Assembly (NCBI RefSeq): GCF_000421545.1
Contig: NZ_ATXF01000005.1
Span: forward strand, 248,001-312,000
Source of the DNA: Agromyces italicus DSM 16388
Lineage (GTDB): Bacteria > Actinomycetota > Actinomycetes > Actinomycetales > Microbacteriaceae
DNA length: 64,000 nt
Direction: 5' to 3'
Part shown: positions 1 through 8,574 of the stretch, in pieces
Position numbering within the stretch: position 1 is the first letter of the stretch
Layout of the letters: each line of letters begins with the position of its first letter
Notes under the pieces: generated by a model
The model's database searches: none
Seen by the model: the letters and a program-made list of their open reading frames with translations, nothing else
What the model was told of the DNA's origin: nothing
Program-made: the position numbers and the translations under genes

Positions 1-127
1 GGAGCTCGCGAACGCGGGCGTCCCCGTCGAGTTGGCGATCGTGACGGGCGGCGAGCACTCGATCGGCATCCTCGACGAGGCGCTGCGCGCGCGCGTCGCG
101 GCGTTCCTCCACGAGCACCTCGGCTGA
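1..127 (+). CDS. C-terminal end of an alpha/beta-hydrolase-like protein (partial)
   Basis: The window opens inside this gene. Only the last 41 codons are visible, read from base 2 and ending in TGA at 125-127. The tail has a hydrophobic strand (VELAIVTG), a Gly-Glu-His-Ser turn that fits the position of the catalytic histidine in alpha/beta hydrolases, and an amphipathic last helix (VAAFLHEHLG). It runs in the same direction as the sensor kinase 80 bp downstream. The fold is inferred from the tail alone, and the substrate cannot be told. Confidence 0.5.
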   Translation, partial: ELANAGVPVELAIVTGGEHSIGILDEALRARVAAFLHEHLG

Positions 128-131
128 CCCC

Positions 132-142
132 TACCGGGGTAC
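132..142. promoter_or_regulatory. Candidate response-regulator box upstream of the sensor kinase
   Basis: The 11-mer TACCGGGGTAC lies 66 bp before the kinase start. The identical 11-mer recurs at 2271-2281, between the response regulator and the acyltransferase gene. Sharing by these two gaps suggests an autoregulatory site of the NarL-type regulator. This is inference from sequence identity only. Confidence 0.35.
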
Positions 143-207
143 GCCCCAGCGGATCGTTCCCCGGAGGGATGTGGGCGGCGGCCCGTCGTGACAGGCTGAC
201 TCGCATC

Positions 208-1581
208 ATGGACACCACCCAGCCAGAGCCGACGAGCGGTCCGCCCGCGGCTCCACCGCGGGCACCCGAGCCGCCCGCACCCCCGCCGACGCAGTCGGCG
301 CCGACCGCTCGCCCTGCGCCGCGCACCCGGCCCGCCGCACGGCAGTGGCCGAAGCTGACGCTCGCGCGCGCGAAGTCGACGCCGCGCGATCCCGAGCGCC
401 TGTTCATCGCGTGGCTCTGGGTGGCGACGTCCCTGCTCGCGCTCGTGCTGTTCGTCGTCTCGGTGCCGCTCGCCGCGACGATCTACGGGGTGCACCTCCT
501 CGCCGCGTTCGGCACGGGCCTCGCGCTCGCGATCCCGCTGCCGCTCGCGATGCGATTCCCGAAGACGGCCGTCGTGATCGCGACGACCGGCATCCTCGTG
601 TTCGCGCTGCTCTCCGCGGGCTCCGAGGGAGCACCGTGGCCGTGGCCCGTGACGACGATCATCGGCCAGACCGCGCTGCTGTTCGTGCTCGGCCTGCTGG
701 GCATGAGCTGGCGGGGCATGTGCATCGCCTGGTTCGCGGGCGTCGCCGTGACGCTGCCGTTCGCGTTCGCCGACGCCGGTGCGACGGCGAACGAGATCGC
801 GGCCGCCTCGCTCACCGCGATCGCACTGCCGGTCGCCCTGCTCGTCGCGCAGTGGCGGGTGATCGCCGGAGAGCTGTTCCGCGAGCGCGCCGTCTCGGCC
901 GCCGAGCAGGAGCGCCGGGTGCTCGTCGAGGAGCGCAACCGCATCGCCCGCGAACTCCACGACGTCGTCGCGCACGGCCTCTCGATCATCCATGTGCAGG
1001 CGACGAGCGCGCCGTACCGGGTGGAAGGGCTGAGCGACGCGGCGCGGACCGAGTTCGCCGAGATCGCCGACTCGGCGCGCAACGCGATGACCGAGATGCG
1101 GCAGCTGCTGAGCGTCCTCCGCAGCGCGGAGGCCGAGGCCGAGACCGCGCCCCAGCCGGGTCTCGGCGAGCTGCCGGCCCTCGTCGGCTCGGTCGAGCGC
1201 GCGGGGGTTCCGGTGACCCTCGACCTCGATGCCGCCCTCCCTTCCGGCGGTCTCGCCGGCACCGCCGCCTACCGGATCGTGCAGGAGGCGCTGAGCAACG
1301 TCGTGCGGCATGCGCCCGGCGCTGCGACGCACGTGTCGGTCGAACTGCTCGGCGACGACCTCGTCGTCGCCGTCGAGAACGAACCGCCGCCGGCTCCGGC
1401 CGAGGGCGAGCCGGCAGGGGGCGCGGAGCCGGCCGAGCGCACGGGCGGCGGGCACGGTCTCGTCGGCATCGACGAGCGCGCCGCCCTCCTGGGCGGGCGT
1501 GCCGAACACGGCCCCCGGCCCGGCGGCGGATACCGTGTACTCGCGACCCTTCCACTCGGGTCGGACGGAGGCGAATGGTGA
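208..1581 (+). CDS. Two-component sensor histidine kinase (NarL/DesK type)
   Basis: This 457-residue membrane kinase should autophosphorylate and pass the phosphate to the regulator encoded directly downstream. A Pro-rich cytoplasmic N-terminus is followed by a block of five or six hydrophobic helices (about residues 64-215). A HisKA_3 dimerisation helix holds the phospho-acceptor His251 in RELHDVVAH. The HATPase domain has an N-box (VQEALSNVVRH) near residue 363 and a GGGHGLVGI G-box near residue 413. No extracellular sensor domain is seen, so the stimulus is probably sensed in the membrane. The ATG at 208 was preferred over the ATG at 169, where a GGAGGG abuts the codon, but the choice is uncertain. 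The stop overlaps the regulator start. Confidence 0.85.
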   Translation: MDTTQPEPTSGPPAAPPRAPEPPAPPPTQSAPTARPAPRTRPAARQWPKLTLARAKSTPRDPERLFIAWLWVATSLLALVLFVVSVPLAATIYGVHLLAAFGTGLALAIPLPLAMRFPKTAVVIATTGILVFALLSAGSEGAPWPWPVTTIIGQTALLFVLGLLGMSWRGMCIAWFAGVAVTLPFAFADAGATANEIAAASLTAIALPVALLVAQWRVIAGELFRERAVSAAEQERRVLVEERNRIARELHDVVAHGLSIIHVQATSAPYRVEGLSDAARTEFAEIADSARNAMTEMRQLLSVLRSAEAEAETAPQPGLGELPALVGSVERAGVPVTLDLDAALPSGGLAGTAAYRIVQEALSNVVRHAPGAATHVSVELLGDDLVVAVENEPPPAPAEGEPAGGAEPAERTGGGHGLVGIDERAALLGGRAEHGPRPGGGYRVLATLPLGSDGGEW

Positions 1582-2252
1582 CGATCTCAGTGCTCATCGC
1601 CGACGACCAGGCGATGGTCCGTGCCGGTTTCGCGGCCGTGCTCGGCGCGCAGCCCGGCATCGAGGTCGTGGGCCAGGCGGCCGACGGGGTCGAGGCCGTG
1701 TCGCTCGCGCACGAGCTGCGCCCCGACGTCGTGCTGATGGACGTGCGCATGCCGCAGCAGAACGGCATCGAGGCGACCCGTGCCCTGCAGACCCCGCCCC
1801 GCAGCTCCGACTACGTGCCGCGGGTGCTCATGCTCACGACCTTCGACATCGACGAGTACGTCTACGACGCACTGCGGGCGGGTGCGAGCGGCTTTCTGCT
1901 GAAGGATGCCACGCCCGACGAACTCGTGCACGCCGTCCGCGTCGTCGCGGGCGGCGACGCCCTGCTGGCACCGAGCGTGACCCGCCGGCTGATCGAGGAC
2001 TTCGCCCGTTCCGGCCCACCTCCGAAGCCCACCGGCAACCGCCTCGCCGAGCTCACCGAGCGCGAGCTCGAGGTGCTGACCCTCGTCGGTCGCGGCATGT
2101 CGAACTCCGAGATCGCGGCGGCGCTCTTCATCGCCGAGCAGACCGTGAAGACGCACGTCTCGAAGATCCTGCAGAAGCTCGGCCTGCGCGACCGCGTGCA
2201 CGCCGTGGTGCTCGCGTACGACACCGGCCTCGTCTCTCCCTCCGCGGGCTGA
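1575..2252 (+). CDS. LuxR/NarL-family response regulator
   Basis: This 225-residue cytoplasmic DNA-binding regulator is the partner of the preceding kinase. The receiver domain has the acidic pair in IADDQ, the phospho-acceptor Asp56 in VLMDVRMP and the conserved Lys in LLKDA. The C-terminal LuxR-type helix-turn-helix (about residues 160-220) reads LTERELEVLTLVGRGMSNSEIA, a clear match to the family. The ATG lies inside the last codons of the kinase gene (overlap 1575-1581), so the two are translationally coupled. A GTG three bases later is an alternative start. Its likely targets are this operon and the downstream acyltransferase gene, because both carry the same TACCGGGGTAC box. Confidence 0.93.
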   Translation: MVTISVLIADDQAMVRAGFAAVLGAQPGIEVVGQAADGVEAVSLAHELRPDVVLMDVRMPQQNGIEATRALQTPPRSSDYVPRVLMLTTFDIDEYVYDALRAGASGFLLKDATPDELVHAVRVVAGGDALLAPSVTRRLIEDFARSGPPPKPTGNRLAELTERELEVLTLVGRGMSNSEIAAALFIAEQTVKTHVSKILQKLGLRDRVHAVVLAYDTGLVSPSAG

Positions 2253-2270
2253 CGGTTCGTCCCGGGTCAG

Positions 2271-2317
2271 TACCGGGGTACCGCCCGTGAACCCCCGGGG
2301 TACCGCCCGTGAACCCC
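2271..2317. promoter_or_regulatory. Operator-like direct repeats before the acyltransferase gene
   Basis: TACCGGGGTAC at 2271-2281 matches the box at 132-142. The 21-mer at 2275-2295, which starts GGGGTACCGCCCG, is repeated exactly at 2297-2317 (period 22 bp, about two helical turns). Such phased direct repeats suit a dimeric NarL-type regulator. The function is inferred. Confidence 0.4.
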
Positions 2318-2364
2318 TCGCCGGGGTGATGCCGCCCCCGCGGCCGCGTTCGTAGCCTCTCGCC

Positions 2365-3801
2365 ATGAGCGAGACACTCGAACGCCCGCGGGTCGCGGCC
2401 CGCCCCGAGACATCCGTTCGCGAACGCACCGATGCGCGACGAGATGTCAGCGTCGACGCGATCCGCGTGGTGCTGCTCGCCGTCGTGTTCGCGCTGCACG
2501 CGATGATGGTCGGGGTGAGCGTCGGCCCCGGCGGGCCGGTGCTCGAGAACGCCCTCGAGCAGCAGGCCTGGTTCGGCCCGGTGAGCTGGGTCGTGCAGAT
2601 CATGCCGCTGTTCTTCATCGTCGGCGGGTTCTCGAGCATCACGCATTGGCGGTCGATGCGCGCCCGCGGCGCATCGGCGGCGGAGTACGTGCGCGCCCGC
2701 ATCGCTCGGCTCGTGCGCCCCGCGATCGCCCTGGTCGCGGTCGTCGCGGTCGCGCTCGTCGTGCTGACGATCGCGGGCGTGCCGGCCGACGTCGTCGGCA
2801 CCGCGGGGTTCCGCATCGGGCAGCCGCTGTGGTTCCTCGCCGTCTACCTCGGGATCTCCGCGCTCGTGCCGATGCTCGTGCGCCTGCACGAACGGGCGCC
2901 CGTGCTCGCCCCGCTCGCGATGCTCGGCGGCGTGGTCGCCGTCGATCTGCTGCGCCTCTCGACGGGCATCGAGCCGATCGGCTACCTCAATCTGCTCTTC
3001 GTCTGGCTGCTCGTGCACCAGCTCGGATTCCATCTCGCCGACGGCGCACTCGACGGCCTCGCCCGTCGCGCACTGAGGGGCCTCGCCGGTGCATCGCTGC
3101 TGCTGCTCGCCGTGCTCACGACCACCGGGCCGTACCCGGTCGACCTGTTCGTCAACCTCAACCCGCCGACGCTCTGCCTCGTCGTGCTCGGCGTCGCGCA
3201 GCTCGCGCTGTTCCAGCTCGCGCGACCGCGCATCCGCGCCTGGGTGATCGAGCGGGATGCCTCGCGCAGGGTCTCGTTCGCGGGTGAACGCGCCATGACC
3301 GTCTACCTCTGGCACATGCCCGTGCTCGTGGGGCTCGCGGGTGCGGCGCTCGCCGCGAACGCCGCATTCGGGATGCCGTTGCCCGAGCCGCTCAGCGCCG
3401 GATGGTGGGCGACTCGTCCGATCTGGCTCGCGGTCGCCGCGATCGCCGTGGCGGCGGTCGTGCTCGTGTTCGCCCGGTTCGAGCGGGCCGGAGCGCGGCG
3501 GGAGCGGGACGGCGGGGCCGATGCGCGCGGCGGGGCCGATGCGCGCGCCGGCGCCGCGACGACGGCGCTCGAGGCAGGCTGCGCCGTGGGCGGCGTCGTG
3601 GTGCTGCTCGTCGCCGGTTTCGCCCCATGGCCGGCGGCCTTCGCGCTGACCCTGCTGGTCCTCGCGCTCACCGGCCCGCGGTTGCGGTCGTGGCTCGGGC
3701 GGCGGGTCCGCACGGCTCTCGATGTGCAGAACTCAGGATGCCTCGCGCGACGCGCCGCACGCAGGGCGCTCAGGACGGCGTGGCGCCCCGAGTCATCCTG
3801 A
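2365..3801 (+). CDS. Acyltransferase-3 family integral membrane protein
   Basis: This 478-residue membrane protein resembles O-acyltransferases that modify surface glycans or lipids. After a charged N-terminus of about 30 residues it shows the family opening (SVDAIRVVLLAVVFALHAM, with the conserved His) and about ten hydrophobic segments. An Arg/Ala/Gly-rich cytoplasmic linker lies near residues 375-400, before two last segments. The start ATG sits exactly 6 nt after TAGCCT (2353-2358), the leaderless pattern seen across this window. The last 26 codons run into an intergenic inverted repeat that supplies the stop codon, so the extreme C-terminus may be an accretion. The acyl acceptor is unknown. 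Confidence 0.75.
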   Translation: MSETLERPRVAARPETSVRERTDARRDVSVDAIRVVLLAVVFALHAMMVGVSVGPGGPVLENALEQQAWFGPVSWVVQIMPLFFIVGGFSSITHWRSMRARGASAAEYVRARIARLVRPAIALVAVVAVALVVLTIAGVPADVVGTAGFRIGQPLWFLAVYLGISALVPMLVRLHERAPVLAPLAMLGGVVAVDLLRLSTGIEPIGYLNLLFVWLLVHQLGFHLADGALDGLARRALRGLAGASLLLLAVLTTTGPYPVDLFVNLNPPTLCLVVLGVAQLALFQLARPRIRAWVIERDASRRVSFAGERAMTVYLWHMPVLVGLAGAALAANAAFGMPLPEPLSAGWWATRPIWLAVAAIAVAAVVLVFARFERAGARRERDGGADARGGADARAGAATTALEAGCAVGGVVVLLVAGFAPWPAAFALTLLVLALTGPRLRSWLGRRVRTALDVQNSGCLARRAARRALRTAWRPESS

Positions 3802-3810
3802 ATTCTGCAC
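3724..3810. repeat. Inverted repeat, family B (GTGCAGAACTCAGGA)
   Basis: Arms at 3724-3740 and 3794-3810 are 17 bp long with one mismatch and enclose a loop of 53 bp. The acyltransferase stop codon lies in the second arm. The same arm core (GTGCAGAACTCAGGA) recurs at 39196-39282. It sits between convergent genes and may end transcription from both sides, although no T-tract is present. Confidence 0.75.
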
Positions 3811-3866
3811 GTGGGCCGACGGCTGCCCGTGCCGGCCGACTCCCGGCGACCGGCCGAAGCGGCGCC

Positions 3867-4352
3867 TCAGCGCCCGGTGCCGTCGGCCCGTCGACGCAGC
3901 TCGCGGATCTTCAGTCGCACGGCCGAGTGCAGGTAGAACAGGCCGAGCGCGAGGTACACGATCTGCCGGATCGCGAAGCCGAGCACGTCGTCCGCCGGCA
4001 GGTAGGCGGCGAGCGGCATGAAGTTGATCGTCGCGAAACCGATGCCGAAGCCGAAGTAGGCCGTGATCGCGAAGCTCGCCGTCGGACGGTACGTCGCCTG
4101 CCACCACGGCCGCGACGGGTCGAGCTCCTCCTCTTCGGAGCGGAGGCACCGCGCGAGCATGATCCACCAGGCAGCTTCGAGCGCGACCTGCGTGATCGTC
4201 CCTCCGAGTCCGGCGCCCGAGAGTGCCGCGATGACGGCGAGCAGCACGCCACCCGTGACGAGCACGAAGAGGACCTTCAGTGAAGCCCGTCGCACCCGGA
4301 GCGGGTTCAGCTGGTAGGCCTGCGCCCGGTCCGGTCGTGGGGCGTCGTACAT
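3867..4352 (-). CDS. Conserved hypothetical membrane protein
   Basis: This protein of 161 residues has about four hydrophobic segments: LKVLFVLVTGGVLLAVIAAL, the GGTITQVALEAAWWIML region, FAITAYFGFGIGFATINFM and a last one around IRQIVYLALGLFYLHSAV. It ends in a basic tail. Between the second and third segments lies a short loop with Glu4 and PSRPWWQ. I do not recognise a family with a known function. The ATG at 4352 was chosen because a GGAG lies 8 nt upstream. Upstream in-frame starts to 4460 would add a Pro/Thr-rich stretch without membrane character. It is divergent from the YihY gene and convergent with the acyltransferase gene. Confidence 0.6.
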   Translation of the reverse strand: MYDAPRPDRAQAYQLNPLRVRRASLKVLFVLVTGGVLLAVIAALSGAGLGGTITQVALEAAWWIMLARCLRSEEEELDPSRPWWQATYRPTASFAITAYFGFGIGFATINFMPLAAYLPADDVLGFAIRQIVYLALGLFYLHSAVRLKIRELRRRADGTGR

Positions 4353-4532
4353 GGCTGCGGCTCCGGTCTGTCGTTCGGCTTCGGTCGCGTGGGCGTCGGT
4401 CGCGTGCGGCGGTGGCCGTCGGGATATCTTCGCCCACGAGCGCCACACTGTCGAACGCACCCGACATGCAACCCCTCCCCATCAGGGCGCCGCGCGCCCT
4501 ATGCTCGGCACCGCCCCGATCGGAGACCCCGC

Positions 4533-5522
4533 ATGCCCGACCACGACTCACCCGTGCGGATGTCGCGCGAGGACTGGCGGATCGTCCTCACCCGCACCGT
4601 GCACGAGTACCGGATCAACCAGGTGCAGGACATCGCGGCGGCCCTCACCTTCTACGCCCTGCTCGCGAGCCTGCCCGGGCTGCTCGCGGCGCTCGCGGCG
4701 GTCGGTGTCTTCGGGAGCGCCGAGAAGGCAGTCGGCGTGTTCCTCGACGTCGTCGGCGAACTCGGCGGCGACGACGTGGTCGCGGCCCTGCGCACTCCCC
4801 TCCAGCAGTTGCTGGATGCCTCGCACGCGGGCCTCGCCTTCGCGACCGGCCTGATCGGCCTGCTCTGGGCGACCTCGGGCTACATCGGCTCGCTGGGTCG
4901 CGGCATGAACCGCATCTACGAGGTCGAGGAGGGGCGACCGTTCTGGGCGATGCGCCCGGCGATGCTCGCGGTCTCGGCGGTCGTCGTGGTGCTCGCGGTG
5001 CTCGCCGGGCTCGGGCTCGTGGTGTCGGGGCCGGTCGCAGAGGCCCTCGCCCGGGTGATGGGCCTCGACGAGGGCGTGGCCTTCTGGTGGGACCTCGGCA
5101 AGATCCCGGTGCTCGCGGCGATCGCGATCGCGCTCATCGCGGTGCTGTACTGGGCGGCCCCGAACGTGCGTCGCCGGCACCTGCGCTGGTTCAGCGTGGG
5201 CGCCCTCGGCGCGCTCGCCGCCTGGGCGGTCGTCACCGCGCTCTTCGGGCTGTACGTCTTCGGCGTCGGCTCGTTTCAGCGCACCTACGGCGCCCTGGGG
5301 GCCGCGATCGCGTTCCTCCTCTGGGTGTGGCTGTCGAACCTCGCGCTGCTGTTCGGCGGGGTGCTCGACACCGAGGTCGAGCGGGTGCGCCAGTTGCGGG
5401 CCGGGATCATCGCCGAGGAACGGGTGCAGCTGCCGCTCCGCGACGAGCGGATGATCGCGAAGAACCGCGAGCAGCGCCAACGCGATGTGCAGGCCTCGCG
5501 GCACCTGCGACTCGAGGACTGA
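4533..5522 (+). CDS. YihY/virulence factor BrkB family membrane protein
   Basis: This is an integral membrane protein of 329 residues. It has the family hallmarks: an N-terminal amphipathic helix, the motif QDIAAALTFYALLASLPGLLAAL (about residues 29-50), a central SGYIGSLGRGMNRIYEVEEGRP loop, and the late segment GAAIAFLLWVWLSNLALLFGG followed by a conserved Glu (DTEVERVRQ). About six transmembrane helices are expected. The family is widespread and its biochemical role remains unclear. The old label ribonuclease BN is wrong. The ATG at 4533 has GGAG 7 nt upstream. The charged C-terminal tail is cytoplasmic. It is a single gene with no obvious operon partner. Confidence 0.85.
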   Translation: MPDHDSPVRMSREDWRIVLTRTVHEYRINQVQDIAAALTFYALLASLPGLLAALAAVGVFGSAEKAVGVFLDVVGELGGDDVVAALRTPLQQLLDASHAGLAFATGLIGLLWATSGYIGSLGRGMNRIYEVEEGRPFWAMRPAMLAVSAVVVVLAVLAGLGLVVSGPVAEALARVMGLDEGVAFWWDLGKIPVLAAIAIALIAVLYWAAPNVRRRHLRWFSVGALGALAAWAVVTALFGLYVFGVGSFQRTYGALGAAIAFLLWVWLSNLALLFGGVLDTEVERVRQLRAGIIAEERVQLPLRDERMIAKNREQRQRDVQASRHLRLED

Positions 5523-5663
5523 ACGCGCATCCCTGCCCAGCGCACCGCTTTCGCGCCCTCCACGCCGGTTGAAGTGGCGCGGGCGATGCCGACGTGGCGC
5601 GCCGAGCACGCGCGGGCTCCGCGCGCGACGCTGACGTGCGTGCGCATGCGGGTGCGGGCGCGG

Positions 5664-6731
5664 TCAGGCGACGAGCGCGACCCCCGCGAGCGCGATGCCG
5701 CCGACGACGACGGTCGACGCGCCGGCGAGGGCGAACGGGCGCACCCCGACGCGCTTGAACATGCTGAAGCGCACGCCGGTGCCGAGCGCGAACATCGCCG
5801 CGGCGAGCAGGATCGTCTGCGCGACGCCCGCGCCGGCGACGACGGCGGGCGGCACGACGCCGAGTGAGCGGATCGCGACCATCACGATGAAGCCGACGAC
5901 GAAGAGCGGAACGAGCGGGGGCTGCTTCGCGGTTCGACGGCGGCCCGAGGCATCCGCACCGCCGTCGACCTCGGCCTTCGCGAGCGCGCGACGTCGCTGG
6001 AGCCCGATGACGGCCATCACGGGGGCGAGCATGAGCACCCGCGCGAGTTTGACGACGACGGCGACGCCGAGCGCGGTGCCGCCGAGGGCCCCGCCGACCG
6101 CGACGACCTGCGCGACCTCGTGGATGGACCCGCCCGCCCACATCCCGGCCTGGCGATCGTCGAGCCCGATGAGTCCCGCGACGAAGGGCACGAGCGGGAT
6201 CATGAGCGTGCCGAAGATGACGACCAGCGCGACGGCGGTGACGACCTCCTCCTCGTCGGCGTCGACCACGCCGTCGACGGCGGCGACCGCGGCCGCACCG
6301 CAGATCGAGAAGCCGCAGGCGATGAGCAGGCGCTGCGTCGCGCCGATGCCGAGCCAGCGGCCGATGAGGAGGGTCGCGCCGATGCCGCCGGCGACGATCG
6401 CGATGACGACGGCGATCATGCCGGGCCCGAGCGCGAGGATGTCGCCGAGCACGAGTTGCAGGCCCAGCAGCACGATCCCGAGGCGGAGCAGCGGCTTCGC
6501 CGCGAACGCGAGCCCGGGCTCGAGCCGCGGCGAGAGCGGCACGAGGTTGCGCAGGAGCACCCCGAGCACGATCGCCGTGAGCAGCGCGCTGAGTGTGGGC
6601 AGGACGAGGGTCGCGGCGAGCGCGAGACCAGCGGCGGCGGCGCAGAGCGCCAGGCCGGGGGCGAGCAGCCGGATCCGGCTGCCCAGGCGCTCGGCGAGTG
6701 GGCGCTTCGGCAGTGGTGCGGGGTGGAGCAT
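5664..6731 (-). CDS. YeiH-type putative sulfate/sulfite exporter (UPF0324)
   Basis: This 355-residue polytopic membrane protein of the YeiH family has about ten hydrophobic segments. Family signatures include LLRNLVPLSPRLEPG near residue 65, the Gly-rich LLIACGFSICGAAAVAAVDG near residue 160 and the MWAGGSIHEVAQVVAVGG stretch near residue 200. Family members are predicted to export sulfur oxyanions, but direct evidence is limited. It is divergent from a LysR regulator, the same pairing as yeiH/yeiE in Enterobacteria, and a palindrome in the 70-bp gap suggests the regulator controls this gene. The membrane-facing residues show no truncation. Confidence 0.8.
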   Translation of the reverse strand: MLHPAPLPKRPLAERLGSRIRLLAPGLALCAAAAGLALAATLVLPTLSALLTAIVLGVLLRNLVPLSPRLEPGLAFAAKPLLRLGIVLLGLQLVLGDILALGPGMIAVVIAIVAGGIGATLLIGRWLGIGATQRLLIACGFSICGAAAVAAVDGVVDADEEEVVTAVALVVIFGTLMIPLVPFVAGLIGLDDRQAGMWAGGSIHEVAQVVAVGGALGGTALGVAVVVKLARVLMLAPVMAVIGLQRRRALAKAEVDGGADASGRRRTAKQPPLVPLFVVGFIVMVAIRSLGVVPPAVVAGAGVAQTILLAAAMFALGTGVRFSMFKRVGVRPFALAGASTVVVGGIALAGVALVA

Positions 6732-6785
6732 TCCTCCACCATTGCAGTGGCGTTCGGTGCGCAGTAGCCGTCATTCCGGCATTGA

Positions 6786-6806
6786 GGCATATCATGCAGA
6801 TATGCC
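6786..6806. promoter_or_regulatory. LysR-type operator overlapping the lysR start codon
   Basis: GGCATATC-ATGCA-GATATGCC is a perfect palindrome with 8-bp arms and contains the T-N11-A core of LysR-regulator sites. It covers the putative -10 (TATCAT, 6790-6795) and the lysR start codon at 6802, a position expected for autorepression. It also lies 55 bp upstream of the divergent exporter gene. Confidence 0.65.
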
Positions 6807-7707
6807 CTCCCGTTGGCCGGAGCTGCCCGTGCTCGAACTGCTCGCCGCAATCGGCACGCACGGCAGTCTCGGTGCCGCCGCCCGCGCCGTCGGCATGGCG
6901 CAGCCCAATGCGAGCCGCTCGCTCGCGAACCTCGAACGCAACCTCGGACTCACGCTCGTCGAACGCCACCCCCGCGGATCGCGGCTCACCGCCGACGGAC
7001 TCGTCGTCGCCGAACTCGCCGGCCGACTCGTCGACGGCGTCGCCGAACTCCTCGCGACCTCCACGGCGCTGCGCGAACGCCACGAGGCCCGGCTCGACCT
7101 CGCGGCGAGCCTCACCGTCGCCGAGTACCTGCTGCCCGCCTGGATCGCCGGGCTCCGGCACGCGCACCCTGACCTCGACGTCAGGGTGCGCGTCGAGAAC
7201 TCGGCCCAGGTGTTCGAACTGCTCGCCGCCCGCGAGATCGAGCTCGGCTTCGTCGAATCCCCCTCGACCCCGCGTGGCGCACACAGCCGTACCGTCGCAC
7301 GCGACCGGCTCGTGGTCGTCGTCGACCCCGCACACCCGTGGACGAGGCGCACCCACATCACCCCCGGCGAACTCGCGTCGACACCGCTCGTCACACGCGA
7401 GTCGGGGTCGGGCACCCGCTCCACGCTCGCGGAGGCGCTCGGCCCGGCCGCGAGCAGGGAGGCGCGCGTGCTCGCGGCTCCCGCGATGGTGCTCTCGAGC
7501 AACGCCGCCGTGCTCATCTCGGCGGCGTCCGGCGCCGGCCCCGCGGTGCTCAGCGAGCTCGCCGCGCGACCGTGGATCGCCCGCGGCGAGCTCGTCGAGG
7601 TGCCGGTCGAAGGACTCGACCTCGGGCGACGGCTCCGTGCCGTGTGGCGCACCGGCGAGCCGCTGTCGGCGCCGGCAGGGGCCCTGCTCGGCCAATTGGG
7701 CGGCTGA
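6802..7707 (+). CDS. LysR-family transcriptional regulator
   Basis: This regulator of 301 residues has an N-terminal winged helix-turn-helix (GSLGAAARAVGMAQPNASRSL, about residues 18-38, then LERNLGLTLVER) and a C-terminal periplasmic-binding-like effector domain (about residues 85-295). The ATG at 6802 is 6 nt behind TATCAT, so the message is probably leaderless, and a perfect palindrome spans this start. It is divergent from the YeiH-type exporter and, by analogy with YeiE/YeiH, probably controls it in response to a sulfur or anion signal. The effector is not readable from sequence. Confidence 0.9.
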   Translation: MPSRWPELPVLELLAAIGTHGSLGAAARAVGMAQPNASRSLANLERNLGLTLVERHPRGSRLTADGLVVAELAGRLVDGVAELLATSTALRERHEARLDLAASLTVAEYLLPAWIAGLRHAHPDLDVRVRVENSAQVFELLAAREIELGFVESPSTPRGAHSRTVARDRLVVVVDPAHPWTRRTHITPGELASTPLVTRESGSGTRSTLAEALGPAASREARVLAAPAMVLSSNAAVLISAASGAGPAVLSELAARPWIARGELVEVPVEGLDLGRRLRAVWRTGEPLSAPAGALLGQLGG

Positions 7708-7776
7708 GGGGCTCGACCGCCGGAGCGGCTCGGGAGCGGGCAGCGGGGCTGGGGAGCGGGCAGCGGGGCTGAGCGG

Positions 7777-8574
7777 CTACCGCACGTCGCGCCGCAGCGG
7801 CACGGCGACCGCGACCACCGCAGCGACGGCCGCATACCCGAAAAGGACGAGGGCGCCGATCGCGGGCGAGGTCGCGACGGGCATCGAGATCGGGATCTGC
7901 TCGCCGATCGCCTCGCTGAGGAAGGTGAAGTCGGTCAGCGCCGCCGTCGCACCGCCGGGGAGGAACGGGTGGATGACGTTGACCCCGGGGATGAGGAGCA
8001 GCACGTGCTCGAGGAAGTAGAAGTAGCCGAGCACGATGCCGACCGCGAGCAGCTGGTTGCGGGCGAGCGCACCGATCGCGACGCCGAGCACCGAGTAGAC
8101 GGCGGCGGCCAGTGCGAGCTGCGCGAGCATCACGGCGAGTGCACCCAGCGGCACGCCGAGCGAGACTCCGCGCATTGCGGCGGCGGCGAGGAGCGCCCCC
8201 GCGGTTCCGACGGCGGCGACGGCGCCGTAGGCGAGCCCGAGCCCGCCGAACACGAGCAGCTTCGCGACGAGCACCCGACCTCTCCGCGGAACGGTGAGGA
8301 ACGTCGTGCCGATCGTTCGATGGCGGTATTCGCCCGTGACGGCGACCGTGCCGATGAGGGCCGGCACGAACAGCAGCAGTCCGCCCATGCCGACGACGAG
8401 GCCGACGCCCTCGGCCGTTTCGACGCCCGGCAGCGGCGGGGTCGAGTCTCCGGGCCCGACGAGCGCGAGCAGTGCGGTGAACCCGAAGCCGCACGCGAAC
8501 GCCGTGAGCAGGGCGGCGAGCGGCAGACGGGTCGCGAGCAGTTTGGCGAGTTCGCCTCGAACGAGTGCGATCAC
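7777..8574 (-). CDS. ABC transporter permease (ABC-2 type exporter)
   Basis: This is an integral membrane subunit of 265 residues. A short cytoplasmic N-terminus (IALVRGELAKLLATR) resembles ABC-2 permeases, in which a helix contacts the ATPase. About six hydrophobic segments follow, with the GEYRHRTIGTTFLTVPRRG loop near residue 85, a signature of this permease group. The GTG start at 8574 overlaps the ATPase stop by four bases, so the pair is coupled. It exports an unknown substrate, possibly a lipid, peptide or drug. Just after its stop codon a 19-bp GC-rich sequence is directly repeated (about 7732-7770). Confidence 0.85.
   Translation of the reverse strand: MIALVRGELAKLLATRLPLAALLTAFACGFGFTALLALVGPGDSTPPLPGVETAEGVGLVVGMGGLLLFVPALIGTVAVTGEYRHRTIGTTFLTVPRRGRVLVAKLLVFGGLGLAYGAVAAVGTAGALLAAAAMRGVSLGVPLGALAVMLAQLALAAAVYSVLGVAIGALARNQLLAVGIVLGYFYFLEHVLLLIPGVNVIHPFLPGGATAALTDFTFLSEAIGEQIPISMPVATSPAIGALVLFGYAAVAAVVAVAVPLRRDVR

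Noticed and set aside
2128..3315. Long open reading frames antisense to the acyltransferase gene and to many other genes, often 200-900 codons.
   Set aside because: They arise from the extreme GC content. Their products are rich in Arg, Ala and His without domains, and the sense strand holds the recognisable protein.
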